A stretch of 64,000 bases of DNA from Enterococcus lacertideformus (lineage in GTDB: Bacteria > Bacillota > Bacilli > Lactobacillales > Enterococcaceae). The position numbers and the translations under genes are program-made. The notes under the pieces were generated by a model. That model was given only the letters and a program-made list of their open reading frames with translations, was not told the origin of the DNA and ran no database searches. The stretch is taken from positions 62,001-126,000 of the forward strand of contig JADAKE010000016.1 in assembly GCA_015680865.1 (NCBI GenBank), written 5' to 3'. Within the stretch, counting starts at the first letter, position 1; the number at the start of each line of letters is the position of its first letter. Of this stretch, positions 58,657-64,000 are shown piece after piece.

Positions 58657-58701
58657 AGTTTTACACGCTCCTTTTTCATAACTTATGTTATTTTCATGAA
58701 A

Positions 58702-58730
58702 ATTATAGTTGGTGTAGGAACATTTATCAA
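58702..58730 (-). promoter_or_regulatory. Sigma-A promoter of ldh
   Basis: On the minus strand: TTGATA (58730-58725), 17 bp, TATAAT (58707-58702), about 45 bp before the TTG start. Confidence 0.75.
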
Positions 58731-58856
58731 TATAACAAAAATTATAGTTCATATAATTATTTTTTATAGAAAAACTTCGTATACAACGATCTCATGAAAT
58801 ATTTTGTCTACTTTATCTTTTCGGCTATTTCTTTCAAAAATGGTTGCAGTTAACTA

Positions 58857-58889
58857 ATAAAAAAACCCAGCTACTATCAGTAACTGAGT
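58857..58889 (-). terminator. Terminator of the small membrane protein gene
   Basis: On the minus strand CTCAG-T-TACT/AGTA-G-CTGGG followed by seven T. Confidence 0.75.
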
Positions 58890-58929
58890 CAATACTATCG
58901 TCTTCATTTTTATGTATAAAGTTCTGGAT

Positions 58930-59151
58930 TTATTTAAACTTTTTATATTGTCCTTGTTTTGAAGTTGTCTTTGATGAAAAGTTTTTATTTGTGGGTTTGG
59001 CAGACATTTTTTTACTAAATAATAACATAAGAAAAACGAACCCCACAATCCCTCCTAAAATATAAACCATATAATCTGATAAAAAAGTAGACATATTTTT
59101 AAAGACATCTATTTGTGCAATCATACTTGAACGCAACAAAATTATTTCCAT
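58930..59151 (-). CDS. Small single-helix membrane protein, 73 aa
   Basis: ATG 59151 has a perfect ribosome site (AAGGAGG). A short N-terminal amphipathic stretch precedes one membrane helix (YMVYILGGIVGFVFLMLLF) and a basic, Ser/Thr/Lys-rich tail (SKKMSAKPTNKNFSSKTTSK). It has its own terminator. No family recognised; holin-like or stress peptides have this shape, but that is only a resemblance. Confidence 0.6.
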   Translation of the reverse strand: MEIILLRSSMIAQIDVFKNMSTFLSDYMVYILGGIVGFVFLMLLFSKKMSAKPTNKNFSSKTTSKQGQYKKFK

Positions 59152-59297
59152 ATCTTTCCTCCTTGACATTGATAAAACAAATCATTTATTCTCTATAACT
59201 AAAAGGATAATATAAAAACCAATATAAGAGGAAACATTTTTTTCTAAAAAAGGAAAAATTGTATTTTAAAAATTCCTAAATTATATCAAAGTAAAAA

Positions 59298-59345
59298 TAA
59301 AGCACTACAACTTCGTACGCACAGTACGAATAGGATGCAGTACTT
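59298..59345. other. Imperfect hairpin
   Basis: AAAGCACTAC...TTCGTAC and GTACGAA...GCAGTACTTT form an imperfect stem with a perfect 7-bp core. It may terminate the minus-strand small ORF at 59400-59450. Confidence 0.4.
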
Positions 59346-59399
59346 TAATAAATGCAACTGGTGTTGTTCATAGTTTAAGATAATCTTAGATCATCTTTC

Positions 59400-59450
59400 T
59401 TATTTTGATAGTGATAGACTACCATTTTCTTCATCATTATAATTTGTCAT
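59400..59450 (-). CDS. Possible 16-aa peptide
   Basis: MTNYNDEENGSLSLSK then TAA, preceded on the minus strand by AGGAGGTATACTC, a perfect ribosome site with good spacing. It could be a leader or signal peptide, or the cut-off start of a lost gene. Only the ribosome site supports it. Confidence 0.3.
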   Translation of the reverse strand: MTNYNDEENGSLSLSK

Positions 59451-59636
59451 GAGTATACCTCCTAATAGTTATCTATTTTATAGTACATAAGAATAAAATA
59501 ACTGTCAAAATATGAGGATGCAGAGTAATACTTTCCACTATTTTTTACCTAAAATCACTGACTCTAATTAAGCATATTAGATAAAAGCAATTATTTATTA
59601 CTTCGAGATAAACATTTGAATCACCACTTTTTTAGC

Positions 59637-60505
59637 TTATTCTTTTTCATTTTTTTGGATGGCTTTGATTCCTTCTTCTAGTATGTTCATTTGAAGGAGT
59701 ATCTCTTCATCTTTAACGATTTTTTCAGCGCCATTGATCAAGGTTTCGTAAACCCCTTCATAAACACGACTATAATCACCTACTTCTGAAATCACTTTTT
59801 CTCCATGATAGCGATCATCTTCATCTACATAGGTAATGATGCCATAATGTTCTGGTAAATCGATTCCAAAATCTTTATTATTTGGCATATAAAACATTTT
59901 TAAATGTTCTTCTTGACGATCTTTTGTTTGTGAATATCGTCGGGTTCTCCGAAGTAAGAAATGACTTGGTCCACTGTATGGCAAGCATGACCATAAAGAT
60001 AACTATTAGCTGTGGAAAATTCCATCGTACTTTCGGGAATTTCTGGTCTATAATAGTCATAATGCATTTCGATTTCTAAAATATCTCCTAATTTACCACT
60101 TTCAAGCACTTTTTGGACAGTTAAAAAATCAGAGTCAAAACGGCGATTTTGATAACATTGTACGAATAAATTCTTTTTTTTGGCCAAATTAAAAAGTTCT
60201 TTCGCTTCTTTTGAATTTTCCGCAAAAGGTTTTTCGATCAACACATTTTTCCCATGTTCAAGTGCCATTTTTCCATATTCATAGTGAAATTGACTAGGCG
60301 TTGTGATGACAACAAGCTGTATCTCTGGGTCATTCCAAATATCATCAAGTTGGTCGATGTATTCAATATCTGAAAATGTCTCCCACACAGGTTCAGATGG
60401 TGAAAAGATTTTTTTGATCTTTATTTTATCCGTTAATTTCCGAGAAAAAGGTAAGTGATAGCGATTTGTACTTTTGCCGTTCCCTAGATAAGCAATTGTT
60501 AACAT
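59637..60505 (-). pseudogene. Gfo/Idh/MocA oxidoreductase with an internal deletion
   Basis: The NAD-binding domain is normal (MLTIAYLGNGKSTNRYHLPF, VVITTPSQFHYEYGKMALEH, GKNVLIEKPFAENSKEAKEL), and AYLYGHACHTVDQVI-like text (SYLYGHACHTVDQVISYFGE) carries the catalytic His region. After GEPDDIH (about 59925) the frame is lost and the text jumps to KDRQEEHLKMFYMPNNKDFG in another frame, running to 59637. About 65 residues of the substrate domain are missing, so roughly 200 bp were deleted. Whole proteins are about 345 aa. Divergent from the RpiR regulator, which probably controlled it. Confidence 0.85.
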
Positions 60506-60708
60506 AAATATCCCTCCAATTAGTGAATAACATTAGTATAATGAAAAAAACCATTTCTAGTCTGTTCAATGAAAGTTAGGAAAAAATGTTCAATATAGTC
60601 GTTAGCTGGAAAAGATTATTGAAAATTATGTTTAAAAGAAGAAAGACATTAACTATTAGTAGTCAAGTGCACATTTATTCAGTAAGATAAATTTCAGGGG
60701 TGACAAAT

Positions 60709-61581
60709 ATGTTAATTGAAGATAAATTGATACGCCAAGAAACATTCACTACTACAGAAAAACGTATTGCTGATTATTTAAATCGCAATGTTGAATCAGC
60801 AATTTATATGACCATCGAAGAATTAGCAAAGGCAACTTATACCTCTCATTCAGCAATTATTCGGTTATGTAAAAAATTAGGATTTTCTGGTTTTAGAGAA
60901 TTTCGTTTTGCATTAGGACGTGAAGTACATCAACTAATGGCTCAATTTAACCAAATAGTTGATCCAAACTTTCCATTTGCCGATAAGGATGATGGTCAAA
61001 CGATTGCCAAAAAAATGGCCGATTTATCGATTCAAACGATTAAGAAAGCTCAATTGCAGCTAGAGAACCAACCGTTTGATGCAATTGCAACAAAGTTAAA
61101 TCAAGCGAATCGAATCTTTGTCTTTGCGAAAGGTGATTCTCAGATCACAGCACGTAAATTCCAAAATAAATTAGTCAAGATCAATAAATTTCTGATTTTA
61201 GCTGAGGAGTACAGTGATTCATCTTGGAATGCTGCAAATTTAACCGAAAACGACTGTGCCATCTTTCTTACTTATAGTGGAAAAATTCATCATTACGAAA
61301 AAATCATGACTTATTTAAAACATGTAGGAGCCTCTACTATTTTGATTACTGGAAATGAGCATTCAGAAATGGCAAAACAAGCTACAATGCGTATTGTGGT
61401 TTCACAAGATGAATTAGACTTTGCGAAAGTTGCTACTTTTTCTTCGCAAATTGCTTTTGATTATGTACTAAACACTTTATATTCAGTAATGTATGTACAA
61501 AACTATCAGGAAAATATTTTGAATTTAAAACAAAAACAAGAATTGATCCAAAAAGGGTTATTAAAAGAATATCGTCATTAA
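60709..61581 (+). CDS. MurR/RpiR-family transcriptional regulator
   Basis: A 290-aa regulator: N-terminal HTH_6 domain (ETFTTTEKRIADYLNRNVES, TYTSHSAIIRLCKKLGFSGF with its recognition helix) and a C-terminal SIS sugar-phosphate-binding domain (about 120-260: NRIFVFAKGDSQITARKFQN, CAIFLTYSGKIHHYEKIM, ASTILITGNEHS). GTG 60700 is in frame, but AGGGGTG precedes ATG 60709. Divergent from the oxidoreductase gene; the pair suggests control of a sugar or sugar-acid pathway by a phosphorylated intermediate. Intact. Confidence 0.85.
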   Translation: MLIEDKLIRQETFTTTEKRIADYLNRNVESAIYMTIEELAKATYTSHSAIIRLCKKLGFSGFREFRFALGREVHQLMAQFNQIVDPNFPFADKDDGQTIAKKMADLSIQTIKKAQLQLENQPFDAIATKLNQANRIFVFAKGDSQITARKFQNKLVKINKFLILAEEYSDSSWNAANLTENDCAIFLTYSGKIHHYEKIMTYLKHVGASTILITGNEHSEMAKQATMRIVVSQDELDFAKVATFSSQIAFDYVLNTLYSVMYVQNYQENILNLKQKQELIQKGLLKEYRH

Positions 61582-61719
61582 AATGACTATTTAAAATTTT
61601 TCAGGCCAGTTATTGTTCAAGCATCTCTTATGGTGAGTAAAACTACATGTATAAAAAAGTCCTTTTTTGCAACACCTGTCAGTTTATGTAAAACGAAAAG
61701 CTAGGTTACTTCTGGATAT

Positions 61720-61748
61720 TTGCAAGGTATAGGAAAACATGTTATAGT
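61720..61748 (+). promoter_or_regulatory. Promoter of the antitoxin RNA
   Basis: TTGCAA (61720-61725), 17 bp, TATAGT (61743-61748), facing the toxin gene. Confidence 0.6.
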
Positions 61749-61754
61749 AAATAA

Positions 61755-61868
61755 AAAGAGCCATGCGCAAAGATAGCTCCCATTGTAGCCGTTTAAGACG
61801 GTAGCAAAATGAATAAGTTTTGATTAACCCGTCATTTCTCGCTAAAGTTTATGACGGGGTTATTTTTT
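61755..61868 (+). ncRNA. Antisense RNA, probable type I antitoxin
   Basis: A promoter at 61720-61748 would produce a short RNA of about 115 nt with no ORF behind a ribosome site. It ends in the hairpin AACCCGTCAT/ATGACGGGGTT and TATTTTTT. It overlaps the 3' end of the toxin mRNA (61860 onward, the shared bidirectional terminator). It also carries AAAGTTTATGACGG, which recurs near the 5' end of the toxin mRNA as TAAGTTTATGACGG (62024-62037, minus strand). This two-site layout matches the par/fst type of RNA antitoxins known in enterococci. Confidence 0.6.
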
Positions 61869-61961
61869 GTTGTTCTTACTAATGGTCAGCAAGATGCCAA
61901 CCAAAGCAAGGACAAATGATCCAAATTGAATCATTAATCCAATTGCTTCAGCAACAGACAA
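61860..61961 (-). CDS. Type I toxin, short holin-like membrane peptide (33 aa)
   Basis: TTG 61961 follows AAAGGAG by eight bases and encodes MSVAEAIGLMIQFGSFVLAL then VGILLTISKNNKK. One membrane helix with a short basic end is the hallmark of the putative holin-like toxin family of Firmicute type I systems. These peptides damage the membrane when overproduced. The mRNA would start near 62042 and end in the bidirectional terminator at 61827-61868, convergent with the antisense RNA. Confidence 0.75.
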   Translation of the reverse strand: MSVAEAIGLMIQFGSFVLALVGILLTISKNNKK

Positions 61962-62048
61962 AAATGCTACTCCTTTCGAAGAAGTAGGAAAATGCACATA
62001 ACGCATCACACCCTGAGTAGCTAACCGTCATAAACTTACTACAGTTCT

Positions 62049-62057
62049 ATTATACCA
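62049..62057 (-). promoter_or_regulatory. Extended -10 promoter of the toxin mRNA
   Basis: On the minus strand TGTGGTATAAT (TG-g-TATAAT). It implies an untranslated leader of about 80 nt, long enough for folding control of the toxin start. Confidence 0.55.
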
Positions 62058-62166
62058 CACCTCTAATCTTCCTATCCCCTAATTAATGGAATTTCAAATT
62101 TCTTTTTCATAACGAAAAAGATCAGAAGCTGTTGAGGTACTTTTTTAATCTTTTTTGTTTTTGGGT

Positions 62167-62808
62167 TTAACTCAGTCTGTTTTTCTTGTACTTATTTTGT
62201 AATAGATGATCACCTAAACCCAGTCGGAGCCATTTCACTTTATAGTTGAAATCCTGTAGCAATTGATCACAAGTCCAATCATTTGCAATGCAATCAGTCA
62301 ACGCATTCATGACAAGATCCATAATGAAATATAAAAAACTAAGCGCTTCTTCTTCTCCCTTTATTGAAAAGCCATTTATTTCTAAAAGATCAAACCATTC
62401 TTCTAACATAGGAGACTTATGTGAAGAAGCAGTCATTCTTCTATGACTTGCTAGATCATTGCTTCTAGTTAAGAATTGAATTGCAGACCAATAAGGATTT
62501 TTTTTGTCCAACGTAGCACACCACGCTAAGTAAGTTTCAATGCCTTTGAAAAAATCTTGTTTGTCTTTTTCAATATACGTTAAGATATCATGATGGATCT
62601 GTAACGAATAATAATGAACAGTATACAGATAAGCATCTTCTAGATCATCAAAATATTTATAAAAAGCACCGCGAGACATTGCCATTCCTTCAACGATATC
62701 AGACACCTTGACTTGGCTGATATGTTTATCTGAAAAATTTTTTAGCAAAACTTCAAGTACTTTTTGTTTTTTTGAAGAAGGAAGATTGGCAAAGGTTGAT
62801 TTATGCAT
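62167..62808 (-). CDS. TetR-family transcriptional regulator
   Basis: A 213-aa protein. The N-terminal HTH reads [52 protein letters not shown]: the classical TetR DNA-binding helices. The rest is the variable ligand/dimer domain. ATG 62808 has a strong AAAAGGAGG site that overlaps the end of the ABC ATPase gene, so the two are cotranscribed. It probably controls its own operon with the ABC exporter. Confidence 0.85.
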   Translation of the reverse strand: MHKSTFANLPSSKKQKVLEVLLKNFSDKHISQVKVSDIVEGMAMSRGAFYKYFDDLEDAYLYTVHYYSLQIHHDILTYIEKDKQDFFKGIETYLAWCATLDKKNPYWSAIQFLTRSNDLASHRRMTASSHKSPMLEEWFDLLEINGFSIKGEEEALSFLYFIMDLVMNALTDCIANDWTCDQLLQDFNYKVKWLRLGLGDHLLQNKYKKNRLS

Positions 62809-63506
62809 TGCTTAGTCCTCCTTTTTTTTTTGAAGGATTCTTCCAATAATTGGCCATCTTTCATACGATAGATGCGATCACTCCATTTGATCATTCGCTC
62901 ATCATGTGTGACCATAACAGTTGCTTTTTGTTTTTCATGAGCTTCTTTAACGAGCAACTTCACTACCTCATAAGCATGGTCTGTATCCAAACTAGCAGTT
63001 GGTTCATCGGCTAAAATCAAACTAGGGTCATTAAACAATGCACGAGCAATCGCTACACGTTGTCTTTCACCACCAGATAGATCCCGCGGATAGCTTTCTT
63101 TTAATTCATAAATATTTAGTGATCGCAAGAGTTCATCAATCGTTGTTTCTGCTTTTTTCAGATGACTCACTTGGTTGACTAAATAAAATTGTTCTTTGAC
63201 CTTTAAAAAAGGAATCAAATTTGAACTCTGTAAGATAAAGCCAATTTCTTTAAAACGCAAATCAGCTCTCTTTTTCTCAGATAAAGTAGAAAAAGTTTGC
63301 CCATTGATCGTAATCTCTCCTGAGGTTGGTGTTTGCAAACCGCCAGCAATTGTTAAAAAAGTACTCTTTCCTGAACCGGAAGGACCGATGATGCTAACAA
63401 ATTCTCCTTGATCGACAGTAAAATTGATTCCTTTCAATGCTGTTACTTCTGTATGGCCACTGCCAAATGTTTTAATGATATTTTTCATTGTTACTATTTT
63501 TTTCAT
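62742..63506 (-). CDS. ABC transporter ATPase, MacB/LolD type, with an unnatural 3' extension
   Basis: Walker [11 protein letters not shown] loop [18 protein letters not shown], signature [15 protein letters not shown], Walker [13 protein letters not shown] and switch VTHDERM are intact. Natural proteins of this type end near the DGQLLEE segment. Here a run of 10 A (minus strand; 62822-62831) leads the frame across the tetR ribosome site and 67 bp into tetR ([16 protein letters not shown]...). With 11 A the frame would end at TAA as KKKKED just before tetR. So one base has probably been lost, but the ATPase core is unaffected. Pairs with the FtsX permease upstream. Confidence 0.88.
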   Translation of the reverse strand: MKKIVTMKNIIKTFGSGHTEVTALKGINFTVDQGEFVSIIGPSGSGKSTFLTIAGGLQTPTSGEITINGQTFSTLSEKKRADLRFKEIGFILQSSNLIPFLKVKEQFYLVNQVSHLKKAETTIDELLRSLNIYELKESYPRDLSGGERQRVAIARALFNDPSLILADEPTASLDTDHAYEVVKLLVKEAHEKQKATVMVTHDERMIKWSDRIYRMKDGQLLEESFKKKRRTKQCINQPLPIFLLQKNKKYLKFC

Positions 63507-63509
63507 TTT

Positions 63510-64000
63510 TTACCCCCCAATCGCTGTAATCGGATCAACTTTTTTGATCGTTCGAATGGAGAAGACACCACCCAGTACATCAACAACAATTAATACTCCG
63601 CTATAAACTAACCATTGTGACCAAAAAATAGCAAATGGCATAGCGCTCGGTAAGATCAAACTTGTGAGTGTCGCAGCTAAGACAGCTAGAATCACACCGA
63701 TCATCCCGATAATCAAAGCTTGGGCAACAAGTGATCTCGCAATAAATGAATTACGAATACCCTGTGCTTTCATTACGCCAAATATTGACGTTTTTTGTAA
63801 AGTAATCACATACATAAAGATACCTATCACTGCCGCTACAACTAAAAACAAGAAATACACCATTGCATTTAAAGTCATATTTTGTGCAGAATATCCTGGT
63901 ATACTCTCGATAAACTCAGGGATCAAAAGTTTTTGTAAGGACTTTGTCGCACCTTTTTCATGGACGGTTGTAGTTCCTTTTGTCACAATTGCATTGATAG
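63510..64000 (-). CDS. ABC transporter permease, FtsX/MacB type, C-terminal part
   Basis: The gene runs off the window end, so the N-terminal helix and large outer domain are not seen. Visible are the last three membrane helices typical of FtsX domains: NAMVYFLFLVVAAVIGIFMY, SLVAQALIIGMIGVILAVLA and WLVYSGVLIVVDVLGGVFSI, with the coupling segment LQKTSIFGVMKAQGIRNSFI and end KKVDPITAIGG. It is followed after 3 bases by the ATPase gene and then tetR. The transported substrate (peptide, antimicrobial or lipid) cannot be told. Confidence 0.88.
   Translation of the reverse strand, partial: INAIVTKGTTTVHEKGATKSLQKLLIPEFIESIPGYSAQNMTLNAMVYFLFLVVAAVIGIFMYVITLQKTSIFGVMKAQGIRNSFIARSLVAQALIIGMIGVILAVLAATLTSLILPSAMPFAIFWSQWLVYSGVLIVVDVLGGVFSIRTIKKVDPITAIGG

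Overview
The window reads as the chromosome of a low-GC Firmicute of the order Lactobacillales, most likely Enterococcus (E. faecium-like; the species cannot be fixed from the sequence alone). The evidence is gene order and gene content: recU/ponA divergent from ypsA-gpsB-rnpB, a dnaD-nth pair, an EbsA-like protein next to an RNase H gene, a PyrR-regulated pyr operon, a T-box before alaS, an NADH oxidase of enterococcal type, and a type I toxin of the short holin-like class.

Layout. 1-5 kb: end of nox, unknown genes, dnaD-nth. 5-13 kb: cell-wall and RNA core block (ponA, recU, ypsA, gpsB, rnpB, a THUMP methyltransferase, a broken M32 carboxypeptidase, an HD hydrolase). 14-20.6 kb: amino-acid catabolism: kbl and tdh look intact, but the permease, both serine dehydratase subunits, pepV and abgT behind them are broken. 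20.8-29.6 kb: broken VanZ/RDD gene, cshB, an acetyltransferase, T-box-alaS, an ECF substrate-binding subunit with an unexplained structured leader, a CDF transporter remnant, an RNase H-like gene, ebsA. 29.6-33 kb: accessory stretch with a decayed helical-repeat gene and dispersed repeats, then csp. 33-37.5 kb: fhs, CBS protein, lspA, rluD. 37.5-43 kb: pyr operon with intact pyrR and carA, but broken pyrP, pyrB and pyrC, a deleted carB, and nothing of pyrK, pyrD, pyrF or pyrE. 43.7-46 kb: methionine-type ABC importer whose binding protein is dead. 46-48.7 kb: rqcH and a thioredoxin-like membrane protein. 48.7-52.8 kb: tryptophan-type importer behind a tryptophan leader-peptide attenuator, then a broken aroE. 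53-58.7 kb: LCP protein, topB tail, gene remnants, truncated ldh. 58.9-64 kb: small proteins, broken Gfo/Idh gene, an RpiR regulator, a type I toxin-antitoxin locus, a TetR regulator and an FtsX-type ABC transporter.

The dominant feature is reductive decay. About twenty genes in 64 kb carry stops, frameshifts, short tandem duplications or deletion junctions, while replication, translation, RNA processing and wall genes are whole. Many frameshifts sit in homopolymers, so some could be read errors. The in-frame stop codons, the 4-bp and 7-bp insertions and the large deletion junctions cannot be explained that way. Two full-looking enzymes have also lost a key residue: Arg to Ser in the substrate loop of Ldh, and Asp to Asn in Walker B of the methionine-type ATPase. 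If the sequence is right, this strain cannot make UMP de novo, lacks shikimate dehydrogenase at this locus, and depends on imported nutrients. The most interesting non-coding signals are the multi-branch tryptophan attenuator (48.7-49.0 kb), the toxin-antitoxin RNA pair (61.7-62.05 kb), and a 94-nt domain closed by a 12-bp stem before the ECF gene (27.2-27.34 kb).
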